A stretch of 64,000 nucleotides of DNA from Ochotona curzoniae (lineage: Eukaryota > Chordata > Mammalia > Lagomorpha > Ochotonidae): positions 25,207,001 to 25,271,000 of the forward strand of contig NW_024467119.1 in the NCBI RefSeq assembly GCF_017591425.1. The letters run 5' to 3'. The translations under genes were made by a program, and so were the position numbers. Shown here piece after piece: positions 1-42,341 of this stretch. The notes under the pieces are model-generated. The model ran no database searches, was not told where the DNA came from, and worked only from the letters and a program-made list of their open reading frames with translations. Position 1 is the stretch's first letter; every line of letters starts with the position of its first letter.

Positions 1-45
1 TTTTAGAAAAAAATTTCATCCTGCTTCCTAATGGTTATCAAAAGG

Positions 46-230
46 GTTGGAGACCACCTCTGATGGCGTGGGTTAAGTTGCCATTTGCTACATTGCATCA
101 CATATCAGAGTTCCAGACCCAGCCGTTCTGCTTCTGACCCAGCTTCCTGCTAATGTGCCTGGGAAGGCAGTGGATGCCGGTGACTCCCTCTGAGTGACTC
201 TCTCTTTCACAGAAATAAATAATTTGAAAA
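46..230 (+). repeat. C-SINE, old copy
   Basis: Diverged head (CTGATGGCGTGGGTTAAG), body CTTCCTGCTAATGTGCCTGGGAAGGCAG, and tail AGAAATAAATAATTTG of the lagomorph tRNA-derived SINE. Confidence 0.7.
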
Positions 231-875
231 TATCCACTGGAGTTGCGGTACCATGTTACTTTTTCACAGTCTAGAAGCTCTGATTGGTGGCTAACACACC
301 TTTCATTAGTCTTGCCATGAGAGCAAGACTACTAGGAAGGGTTTCTACAAGCTCCTAGAAAAATGTGTTTATCAGAAAACTATTTATACATTTCAAAGCG
401 TTTTTGTACTACAATCAACTTTACTTGCAATTCCATTTTCTGTGAACATTTTGAAGTATCCTTGCATGTAATCACTGTCAATTTCTTCAAATGTACCTTG
501 CTTGAGAATCAGTAGTTTCAGACTCAAGGTTCATCAGAAGAACAAGAATAGACCAACTGTAACACAGCCCGAGCTTTGAAGATCTCAGCCTTCATGAAGT
601 GTGCTAACAATCTTATGGCTAAGAGGTTTGATAGGCACGCAGGTGGGACTCCAGGCCTTGGGCCTGGTGGAAGTTGAGGGGCTCAATAGGAACAGGTATT
701 CGGACTAGCAGTAGGACAATCACATCCCAAGTCAGGATGGCCAGGTTGGGCTTCTCAAGCCTAGCACCTGATTCCAGCCTCTTGAGACCACATCAGGAAC
801 AGACAGCAGCCATAGCTCTAGTCTCCCTGCTCCCCACACAGGAGGACTGCACTGCGTTCCTGGCTCCCAGCTGCA

Positions 876-1484
876 GCTTCACTCCACAGATGGCCACAAT
901 GGCTGGAACTGGACTGATATAAAGCCAGAAGCCAGGAGTTTCATCTGGATCTCCCACTTGGGTGCAGGGGCTCAAGGACTGGGGCCATCCCCCCCTTTTT
1001 TATTTTTAAAGGTTTATTTTATTTTTTACTGGAAAGTCAGATATGCGGAGAAGAGAAGAGACAGAGAGGAAGCTCTTCCGTCCAATGATTCACTCAAGTG
1101 ACCACAACAGCTGGTGCAGTGCCGATCCGAAGCTGGGAGCCAGGAACTTTCTCCAGGTCTCCCATATGGGTGCAGGAACCCAAGGCTTTGAGAGGTCTTC
1201 GACTGCTTTCCCAGGCTACAAGCATGCAGCTGGAGGGGAAGTGGAGCTGTCGGGATTAGGACCAGCATTCATATGGGATCCTGGCGCTTTCAAGGTGAGG
1301 ACTTACTTTTAGCTGCTAGGCCACCACGCTGGACCTCATCCCCCTTTTGTTCTTTCTGGATATAAGTAGGGAGCTGCTTGGGAAGTAGAGCAGTCAGAAC
1401 ACAAACCAGCACCCATATGAGATTCTGACACTACAGGCATAGGCTCAGGCAATTATGCCACAATGCTGACTCCAGAAAATTAAA
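876..1484 (-). repeat. Old C-SINE interrupted by a younger one
   Basis: Minus-oriented SINE pieces 876-1000 (GCCAGAAGCCAGGAGTTTC...) and 1337-1484 (ATAAGTAGGGAGCTGC...CACAATGCTG) are continuous once the 998-1336 insertion is removed. Plus-oriented SINE-like debris lies just to the left (about 760-870). Confidence 0.7.
998..1336 (-). repeat. C-SINE nested in an older C-SINE
   Basis: Full-length minus copy from AAAGGTTTATTTTATTTTTTACTGG to GGCCACCACGCTGGACC. CATCCCCC(C)TTTT flanks both sides (986-1000 and 1337-1348) as target-site duplication inside the older element. Confidence 0.8.
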
Positions 1485-1500
1485 AAAAAAAAAATTGGTA

Positions 1501-1768
1501 GGGGCCAGAGTTATGGTACAGTGAGTTAAGCTTCAGCCTGGAATGCAGGCATCCCATGAGCAAGTCTGATCCAACTCCCACCTGATGCATCTGGGAAGAT
1601 GGCCCAAAGATGCCTCCAGGGACCCACATGGAAGACCCAGGTGGAGCTCTGGAATCCTGAAATTGGCTGGCCTGCCCTAGCCCTGGCTAGGGCAGCCATA
1701 TGGGATGTGAACTACTGGGTAGAAGACCTGTGTTAACTCTGCCTTTCAAATTAACATACTTATCCTTT
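1501..1768 (+). repeat. C-SINE, old subtype
   Basis: Head GGGGCCAGAGTTATGGTACAGTGAGTTAAGC and tail CTGCCTTTCAAATTAACATAC; the older 'GGGTTAAGCC' subtype. Confidence 0.75.
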
Positions 1769-1910
1769 TTTTAAAAGTTTGATAGATGTTTAACATGCTA
1801 ACTTCCCCAACTTTAAAATTAATTTTAGCTTTCAACAGAATTTTTCTCTCAGCAACAAATCACTCCATGTGAGTGTTCACCAGGTCACTGTTAGTATTTA
1901 AGGACATGGA

Positions 1911-2340
1911 AGGGGTGGTGTCATGGCGCAGTAGGTGACTGGCTAGTGGTCATAGCAGCATCTCTTAGGGGCAACAGTTGGTGTCCAGGCTGCTCCATTT
2001 CTGCTGCTTTGAACATGCCAAGATCCCATATGGGCGCTGGTTCTAACCCTGGCAGCCCTGCTTCCCATCCAGCTCCCTGATTGTGGCCTGGGAAAGCAGT
2101 CAAGGACACCCCAAGGCCTTGGGACCCTGCACCCACAGGGGAGACCCAGAAGAAGCTGCAGCTCCCTTCTGATGCACTTAGGAAAGCAGCAGCCACAGCG
2201 GACAGCCCAAGCACTCCCACCCATGTGGGAGATGCAGAGCAAGCTCCTAGTTCATTAGGTTGGCTTGACCCAGGGCCAGCTGTTGCAGCCATTTGGAGGA
2301 ATAAATCAGCAAATGCAGCTGTTTCAAATAATTTTTAAAA
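1911..2340 (+). repeat. Chimeric C-SINE (old shell, young core)
   Basis: Old-type outer parts (1911-2005 and 2156-2340) enclose a headless, tailless young-type core at about 2010-2155 (GATCCCATATGGGCGCTGGTTC... GACCCAGAAGAAGC). Diagnostic body segments therefore occur twice. Confidence 0.65.
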
Positions 2341-2487
2341 ATCTGAAATTTCTTTTGTGCAGCCTCACTAATGACAGCAAATACAATAAATTTTATTGAC
2401 TATAAAAGTGACTAAACCCATTAAAATAATGGCTGCGATTTTCTTGGGACTAGAGTTAAAACATTAAGTACAGAATGCATCTTTATT

Positions 2488-2762
2488 GGGCCTGGCATGA
2501 TGCCTTGGTTGGCAATCCTCTCCCTGCAAGCACCAACATCCAATATGTGCAATGTACAGCTCCTTACTTATGGCCTGGGAAAGCAGTGCAGGATGGTCCA
2601 AAGCCTTGGGACCCTGTACCCGCATAGGAGACCTGGAGGAGGCTCCTCATGAGCTCAGCTATGGCCATTGTGGCAATTTGGGGAGTGAATCAGTGGATGA
2701 CGCTCTATCTCTCCTCTCTTTAAATGTGCCTTTGCAGTAAAAACACATCCTTTAAAAAAAAG
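2488..2762 (+). repeat. C-SINE
   Basis: Head GGGCCTGGCATGATGCC, body GCCTGGGAAAGCAGTGCAGG, AAAGCCTTGGGACCC, and A-rich tail at 2752-2762. Confidence 0.8.
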
Positions 2763-2999
2763 CTGCATTTTTTGCTAATAATTTTGGTTAACTTTTCAAA
2801 AGAAACATCAGATAAAAACTTTTCTAAATGTTCTCATTTCCTACTTTGTGCCAGCCAGTCTTGAGAAAACTAAAATCCTAGGCTTGGACATTCTAGGTTT
2901 TATTTATTTATTTTTTTTTTTAGAGAAACAATAGATTTGATCAGAGACCAGGGGGCTCATGGCTTAGTGCAAGAGCCAAGAGCAACCATAGCATCTCAC

Positions 3000-5050
3000 T
3001 TTTTATTTTATTTCTGATGTTGTTTACAAACTTGATCGGGGTGGGAAGTGTTCAGGACTAGGGGAAAGTGGTGAGACCACTGTTTCCACATCTTCCTTAT
3101 CTTCTTCCATATCTGGGGGAAGGCTGAGACAAGGCGACAAGCACACCCAGCCTCTGCATCAGTTCCCTGAGGATGGGGAATGGCCACCTGATGTCAACCC
3201 AGGGTCCCAATGTGCAGCATGTTCCAAGGGTTCTGTCCAAGTGGTTTTGATAGTTCTGACATGCTCTCAATCTTGCAGATGCAAGGATGAGGAAATCCTT
3301 CCTTCCAAGTTCCATTAGCTGACACAGTCCCCTTTTTAGAGTCTCCATTCGGCCAGGTATTTGCTGTCAAGCTTTGCTGGGGGGTAATTGACCAATTTGT
3401 TCTGCCCTCCTTTCTCTGCTTTGTACCAAGTTATCTTCTGCAGGCTCCAATGGACTTCCAAATCCTCCATGTGCATCTGAGTGTGCTGTCCTCAGTACCT
3501 GAGGAATCCCTGTTCAGAGACATGCAATCCACTGTTTGATCACAGGTCCTGCCACTCTCCCCATGGTTGGAGTCCAGAGGTTCAGGTGCGGGGGCCCTCA
3601 AAGAAATCTCATCCAAGGTCATTCCAGATCTGACTTCTGTGCACCCACTAGTACACACTGATATTTGCGATTACTAGGTCAGATCTATCTCCAGCCCTGT
3701 CTCTTACACAAACCAATGGATGCTACAGTCCAGCCCAACCCTCTCCGACACACACTCAGCCCTCACATACACCATTGGAGCTACAGCCCAGTTAGAGCAA
3801 CCACTAATAACCTTCACAGCTTGGCCCCCCAGCCCTGGTCCCTGTGTCTGCCAGCATGTGCAGTGCACTGATCTGGTGTGGCCCACCTCCCATCCAGCTC
3901 TCGTACCCAACTGAATCTACCCTCTAGTTCTCACTCATGCCTGTGGGTGCCACCATTTATCTAGACAGGCCTGTCTCCCTTCATGGTTCTCATGCTCACC
4001 AGTGGGAGCTGCAGCCCATAAGAGGAGTGCCCAGTTTCCCTACCGAACCCACTCCATACCCGATTTTGCACTCTCCAGGTGGCTTGGCAGTCTAGCTTGA
4101 CAGGACTTGTCCCCAGTCCCAGCACTTGCCAATGCTGCAGCAAAGCCCAACATCCTGCCCTTCCTCTGGTATAGTCAGCCTTATTCTGATATAGTCAGCC
4201 CAGTCTGGCTCTCCCCTTAACCCGGTTCCTGTTGCAGCCATGACCAGCCTGGTCTGCCTCCAACCCCAGCTCTCAGGCTCACCAGCAGGTACATTGACCC
4301 AGCAGGGGTCTCCACACCTCCCCTACCAGGCTTGCATCACCCCCTCCCTAGGTCTCACGTGTGGCTTAACACAGCCTGTCGTGGTTCTCAGATCTGACAG
4401 TGTGTCACGAACTGGCTCAGCCTCACCTATCCCCAGATCTGAGCCTCTTGTATGCCTGTGGGTACTGTAAACTGGTCTGGTTTGGACTGCTCCCAGCCTT
4501 GGTTCTTGCGCTCACCCTCAAGGACTGCGTCCTGACAGAGTTCACCAAGCTCTGCTATTAGGTGTCCTAGTGGCAGATCTTGCAGACATCAGTAGGTCTT
4601 TGGCCCAGGCTGATTTAGTCCACCTCCTGTCCTAGCAGGAAAGTGGCCCACACCCATTCTGGTTCTTACTGTTGGGTGTCACAGCCCAGCCACACACCTA
4701 CCTGGTCCATGCCCCAACACAGTTCTTATGTAGTTCACTGGGAGCCAAGACCTAACCCAGATCATTCTACACCTGTGAGTACCAGAATCAAACCCAGTAT
4801 GCCATGCCCCAGAACCAGTTCATTCCCATGCCAATGGACACTGCAGCCATGTCCAACCTAGATCACCACCCCCATTCTGGCTCCTGCAGTCACTAGTGGG
4901 AACCACAACCCAACTGGGTTAACATTAATGTTCAACAAACCTGGGTGGAAACTACCCACCTGAGATTTAAGTCTGATGGCTTCTGCCTGCTGGTTAGCCC
5001 TGTGCAGCCCCTCATAACCTTTTAAGTCTGACACTGGCCTAACCTTCACC
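3000..5050 (-). mobile_element. L1-like 3' region with degenerate ~60-bp tandem array
   Basis: On the minus strand the element ends near 3000 in TTGTAAACAACATCAGAAATAAAATAAAAA, an L1-type A-rich terminus. Its 3' ~700 bp (3000-3700) are recognisably homologous to 30690-31450 and 63725-64000. Upstream, 3700-4930 is a diverged tandem array with motifs such as GGTTCTYRYGCTCACCAGTGGGAGCTGCAGCCCA recurring every 57-61 bp. No ORF2 is visible, so the assignment to lagomorph L1 3' UTR is an inference; another retroelement is possible. Confidence 0.5.
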
Positions 5051-5704
5051 TGTGAACCTTTAAAAACATGATCTGAAAGAACCCAAGATAGCTTCTTCTA
5101 GGTAACTTAAAAGTCATGGAAAACACGTCTAACTTTCAATACTTCAAACAGTGCAATCCCACTGCAGATGGGGACACTTTGGCAACAGAAAAGGGTAGTA
5201 TCAGCGTGGTTACACATGTACTCTTTAACCCCCCCAATCTTTTCTTGGAGTTTACAGGGTCTATTTCAATTGCTGCTATTAAGCCAAGCCCTTCAGACCA
5301 AAAATACATAAAAGCTCTACCAACCCTAGAACAACCCATATATCTTCATGCCAATACAATTTCTGACTGATTCAAATAGCAACAAACCCACCAGGCCAAG
5401 TTTTAAAGCAGACTTTTTACATAATTACACATGCCAATACGGAATGTTCTTAAATAACCACTGACATCCTGGTGATTGAACCAATCAGGCCCTTTAGTTG
5501 TGATTTACTGTTCATCCTAACAGGCTATCTCCAGTCTTGTAAAAGCGGCCAAGTTTGACACTGATAAGTTAACTAATGATACTCGGGTTTTCTGTTAGCC
5601 CCTGGAAGCCAAAACAAGCACATTCTCATTCCCCTTTTAGTTCTTTATAAATACCTCAGACAGTATCCTGTAGACATGGCATATTTTCTCAAAGTAATAC
5701 ATAT
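5051..5704. other. Intergenic, nothing recognised
   Basis: AT-rich sequence between the L1-like element and the distal HNRNPDL poly(A) signals. I see no SINE, exon or motif here. Confidence 0.5.
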
Positions 5705-7004
5705 CAAGACTTAATTAAGAGTTTGGATTTTATTTGAAAAGCTTTTATTATTCACGTTTGACCAGGGAAAAAGACAATCTCAATGTCAACTCATCACCTA
5801 ATCATAAACTCGAGCTTACAGGATTCACTACCCTACTATACCTACTAACAAGACCCTCTCCTCCATTCCCTCAAGTTGCGGGTCCAAATCAACAGTGGTA
5901 CTTGGCCTAGGCCCAAGGTCAGTCAGACAGTAACAAAGCAAGGCCAAGAGCACTGTGTAGCCCCGCAAATACAAACATCATTGAACAAAGTTGCAGGCAT
6001 CAAAATTTTTTAAAGAGGCAGGAATCAGCACACACAAAAATTGAAAAACCAAACCAAAAGTCAGTGCATAGAGTGTGCAGTCAACCACTCTACGTTCAAA
6101 CTTGTATGCCAACTCCAGCAGCTAAGATTGAGCCATGGGAACAAGCTGTCCTAAATCCAACCAGTGAATTTAAAACTTTTTCCTAAATCTTTTCAAATGC
6201 ACCAGAAAGCATGTGACCTAAAGTTACCTTTAAAGTCAAATTCCTTCATGTGCCCGAATATGGAAATAAACACATAACTACCACTTGTGCATGAGCTGCA
6301 TTAAAAATGAGATTTAGCTATTAGTGAAAAACTCACCATGTAACAGACTAGTACAGCTTCCTAAGAATGCCTAAGTACGAAACACTTCATCTGTGGTAGC
6401 TACAACCTGCTGTCTGAACACAGGTATTCTGCCACTATTCCAACGTTCTGTTAAACCAGAGATCCTACTGGCTTTATAGTACTGTTTCCTGCATGTATCT
6501 GGAATTTTTTTTTTTAACCAAAAGATCTTCAGTCAGGGTATTGCAATTAGTGCAAGCTTTTATAGGCAGACTGCCAACGAACTCTAGCAAGCAATTAGAA
6601 AATCATAAACTTTCCCAGAGATAGAAACAAAGCAAAGAGCAGCCATTACATCAGCAAGCTTTGTGTTGAGAACAAACAAACAACTCCTAGAAAACACAAT
6701 CTGTAACACATAGGGCCTACTAGAAAGCCTACACCAATCCCAATGCTATGACTTGCATAACTTCCAGATAACCAGAGATTAGATTCCTTGAGGGTAGTAG
6801 AAGCTTCAAATAACCAGGAAATTAAAGCCCTGGTGAGCACAGGGTGTGCCTAAAAGCCTGGGCGACAGAGTGACACTGGCTGGGTTATCCATCAAGGACC
6901 ATAGCGTCTCCATGTCTTTATAGGCTAATAAGCTGCCTTAATTATTGCTTATTTAAAAGTACATTTTACAGAGCTACGTAGTATACCTGACGCAGAAAAA
7001 CAAT
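5705..7004 (-). other. HNRNPDL: Probable extended HNRNPDL 3' UTR to distal poly(A) site
   Basis: Repeat-free, AT-rich sequence downstream of the proximal site. Two AATAAA signals at 5744-5749 and 5729-5734 (minus strand) would end a longer transcript near 5705-5715. Assignment rests on these signals, the absence of any other gene, and a human 3' UTR of similar total length as I remember it. Confidence 0.45.
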
Positions 7005-7257
7005 CACATAAGGAAGCATTTATTTGAGGTTTAACAAAAGAAATCGTACAAATAAAATCTGTATAAACACAAATCCACATTGAGTCTTAAACACATAGCA
7101 AAGGACAAAGTAAAAACAAAGAAAACTATTGGCGGCTATTTACAGTTGGACACATTTGTGCCTTGTACACTAGAAAGTCTTTTACAAAATAATCATCTTA
7201 GATCAACAGAAGACCAATCTTCAATGTCCTCTTGCAAGATGGTTTCTTTAGCATCTC
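7005..7257 (-). other. HNRNPDL: HNRNPDL terminal 3' UTR exon to proximal poly(A) site
   Basis: Starts after acceptor TTTTTGTTTATAG at 7258 (exon begins GAGATGCTAAAG). An AATAAA signal lies at 7019-7024 on the minus strand (TCAAATAAATGC), so cleavage is expected near 7000. The end coordinate is approximate. Confidence 0.7.
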
Positions 7258-7890
7258 CTATAAACAAAAACAAAACAGCAATTACATCTGTGCGAGCCTG
7301 ACAGGCTTTCAAAGGTCCACTTTCATGAACTGTTTAAGTCCTCACTTTATTGTTCAATAATTAAAGATCACATGCATTATCTGTTGTCAAAATGCAGTTT
7401 GGACAATTTAGTAACTCATCCTGGAGTTCCCAATCATACCAAATTCCCATCCACTGATGGAATGCAACAGTTCCACTCTTAATAGGCGGAACGAATTATG
7501 GCCCACTGGAAACATCTCTAGTAAGCCAAACCAAACACTGCCACAAACAAGATTTTGGGTGGGGTATTAGAGTACGAGCAAGTGAATTACTTTCCTGCAT
7601 ATGATCTTTAATTTATATTCCAGATTTAAAAGTTCTTGTTTTGGTTTGTAGATTTCACTATTAGCTATAAAAAGAAAAGCAAGCATTAAATCTTAAAGAA
7701 TGAACACTTAAAATGAGGCTCCACAATTGAAATACAACACTAAACAGAAGACCAAAATGATTAAGCTGTAAAAAGGCATTTATGTACTTTAACTCCTGTA
7801 AAAAACCATTTAAGTTAAGTTTAGACACTTAATCTCCAAAAAGATTTAAAAAAGAAGCCAAAGTCTGAAGTTTTCCACTTTAATCTTTAC

Positions 7891-8008
7891 GCTGGTACAT
7901 GAAGTTGGAAGAGACCATACCACAGGACAGCGTTTTCTGGTGTATGCCTTGCGCTCTGCCCGCAACGTGCGACCCCCAGAGATAGACGTGGTCAGGGTGA
8001 CACACGGC
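7891..8008 (-). other. HNRNPDL: Possible second HNRNPDL 3' UTR alternative exon
   Basis: Acceptor TTCATTGCAG before 8008 and donor AGC|GTAAAG after 7891 bracket a 118-nt, GC-richer block inside the intron after coding exon 7. The surroundings are AT-rich and free of repeats. An open frame of 63 codons runs through it (7880-8071) but resembles no domain I know. Either part of the regulated 3' UTR splicing or a conserved intronic element; transcript data are needed to decide. Confidence 0.35.
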
Positions 8009-8110
8009 CTGCAATGAAGTTCCCGCTGGCGGGTACAAACAAGGTATAATGTCAGAGTTAGAAGACAACATTCTTGTTTTCCTTAAGTTGTACCCCTTTC
8101 AGTACTTTAC

Positions 8111-8152
8111 CTGTTAATAGTTCTAAAAAGTTTAATTATTCCTCTAGACCGC
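8111..8152 (-). other. HNRNPDL: Candidate HNRNPDL 3' UTR cassette (NMD-switch) exon, 42 nt
   Basis: On the minus strand a pyrimidine-rich acceptor (TTTTTCTGTTTGC...ACCAG) precedes a 42-nt block, followed by donor CAG|GTAAAG. It lies between coding exon 7 and the terminal 3' UTR exon. Inclusion would put an exon junction 64 nt after the TAA, just beyond the usual 50-55 nt NMD limit. HNRNPDL is known to autoregulate by 3' UTR splicing coupled to NMD; that this block is the relevant exon is inferred from position and splice sites. Confidence 0.6.
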
Positions 8153-8413
8153 CTGGTACACAAAGCAAACAGAAAAACTCTTAAGTTTTTCTGTAATACT
8201 AAAGAAGGTGAGGTAAGACTTTAAAGTTAAAGATCTATAGACACTTTAGGCAAAACAGGCTCATAGATTAAAAAATTAACAATTTAGTCAAAACAGCTAC
8301 ATGATATTTTGCTTTTACTTGTTTCCATTTGTCTATTGATCTTTAAATTAAATGTAGACACTTGAACTGTTTCATGCACTCTTATACACACCTGTTTCCT
8401 CTACAGTGCTCCT

Positions 8414-11633
<3,220 letters not shown>

Positions 11634-11639
11634 GGCGGG

Positions 11640-40536
<28,897 letters not shown>

Positions 40537-41422
40537 GGGAGCGTGCCCGGGAAGGCCTGCCTGCCCGCAGCGCCGGCCCCCTAGTGCGGGCTGTGCACTG
40601 ATGGCAGGTGGTCACTGATCGGCAGGCACACATATGCAGGTGTACGTATGTGTGTGCTCATGTTAACTCCCAGAGGCATATATGTGAAAATATTTGTTCA
40701 GTCCAATGAAAAATGAAACTTATTTAAAGATGCTTTATATGTAGAAAGTGTTTGAAACAATAACTGTAACCTTTATTGAGGGCAAAGTGTCGATAGAAGA
40801 GATGGCTGAAATACAGATTCAGTGTGTTATGTTATCAAGTGCATACCAAACCTGAAAGCTAGTGTTGAGAAATCATTCCAGAAGCCTTGTTATTCCTGAT
40901 AAGAATTGACTGCCTCCGTTTAATTGTGAATTAGAAGGTCCCAGCAGCTGCACTTCCTGTTTGTCTCCCTACATACAAAAGCCTAAGAATACTGTTCCTG
41001 CTCCAAAACAAAGCAAAAATGGGAATGAAGTTTCATTTGATCGATTAAGTTACTTAAGAATCTGTTCCTTTAAGAAAAAATGTGCATTATCATTGTGGCA
41101 CCCTCAGCAAGCAGTTGCCTTACCTGTGAAAAAAGTGTTTCGCGACCCCGCTAGAATAAGGACGCGGTTCTTACCGTCTGCCCAGACAGTCCTAACCCTG
41201 CAGGCTGCCATCGGCACCGATCTTATAGTTGCCTCTTTAACTACTTAACATAAAAAGGTTGTGTTGCAGTCAGTCTATAATGTTAAAAAGTGCGATGATA
41301 TATAATATTTTCTTCTGAAATGAGGTGTGAATTTTATCACAGCATTAGTGATCCTGGTTTGATCCTAATAGGATGTCATGTCTGTTTCATGTTGTGATAA
41401 ATAAAAATGTTTTTGTCTCCTC
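40537..41422 (+). other. ENOPH1: ENOPH1 3' UTR and poly(A) signal
   Basis: AT-rich, repeat-free sequence after the stop. AATAAA at 41400-41405 is followed by a T/GT-rich stretch (TGTTTTTGTCTCC), so cleavage is expected near 41420. A (GT)-rich patch lies around 40640-40680. Confidence 0.75.
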
Positions 41423-41511
41423 TCGGTTTCATTTACATTCCTGAATGACAGAGTATGGGAGACTGGAGTCGGGAGCTGTTGTCTTGATCCCGTGTGTGTG
41501 TTTGATATCCC

Positions 41512-41790
41512 TGTTTGTTTATTTGAAAGGCAGAGAAGGTGAGCCAGAGATCTTGGCATCTGCTGTTTGACTTTCCCAATGCCTGTGACAGCCAGGCCAG
41601 GGCCCGGGTGACACCAGGGACCCAGGTCCTTGAGCCCACACCTGCTGCCACCCGGGGTGCGCCTGAACAGGCAGAGACCTCAGGAGTGGGGCAGGACTGG
41701 AGTGTAATTGGGGTACTCTCGGTTGGGAAGCGGGCATCCGCAACAGTGGCCTAAGGGCTGCAGCAAACACCCATCCCAGTGTCAGGCTTG
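41512..41790 (-). repeat. C-SINE, old copy, with adjacent (GT)n
   Basis: Minus copy from TTTGTTTATTTGAAAGGCAGAG, degraded to the right. A (GT)n-rich microsatellite follows at about 41793-41832. Confidence 0.65.
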
Positions 41791-42049
41791 GAGGTGTGTG
41801 AGTGTGTGAGTGTGTGTGTATGTGTGTGTACACGTACTATTTCATATGGATTGAAGCATTCGGATTATCAGTGGAGTATTTTATATTGTTGAGACTCTTA
41901 CTATTTGAGGCATGTGACCGCGTGTTAGAAGGATGCAATTCTAGTTAAACTGGGAAAGCTAATTAATCCTGAAGGAAATAATTTCCAGAGTGACTCGATT
42001 CACCAGAAGGAAGTAATGAGAGTACAGGGCATATAAAAGATTTTGATCA

Positions 42050-42341
42050 GGGCCTGGCGCAATAGCATAATGGTTAAGGTCCTGGCCTTGAATGCACCAG
42101 GATCCCATATGGGTGCCGGTTCTAATCCCGGCAGCTCTACTTCCCATCCAGCTCCCTGCTTGTGACCTGGAAAAGCAATTGGGGACAGCCGGGACCCTGC
42201 ACCCGTGTGGGAGACCTGAAAGAGGTTCCTGGCACCGGCCGTTGTGGCCACTTGGGGAGTGAATCATCGGGCAGAAGATCTTCCTCTCTGTCTTTCCTCC
42301 TCTCTGTAGATCTGACTTTCCAATAAAATAAATAAATCTTT
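42050..42341 (+). repeat. C-SINE, young, perfect 15-bp TSD
   Basis: Starts GGGCCTGGCGCAATAGCATAATGGTTAAGG. AAAAGATTTTGATCA flanks both ends (42035-42049, 42342-42356). Confidence 0.92.

Noticed and set aside
3665..4861. Series of 60-75 aa open frames in the tandem array
   Set aside because: Pyrimidine-rich tandem repeat without stop codons gives open frames by composition; no conserved protein.
3700..4930. CRISPR-like array (regular spacing of repeats)
   Set aside because: Units are degenerate along their whole length with no unique spacers, and the genome is mammalian.
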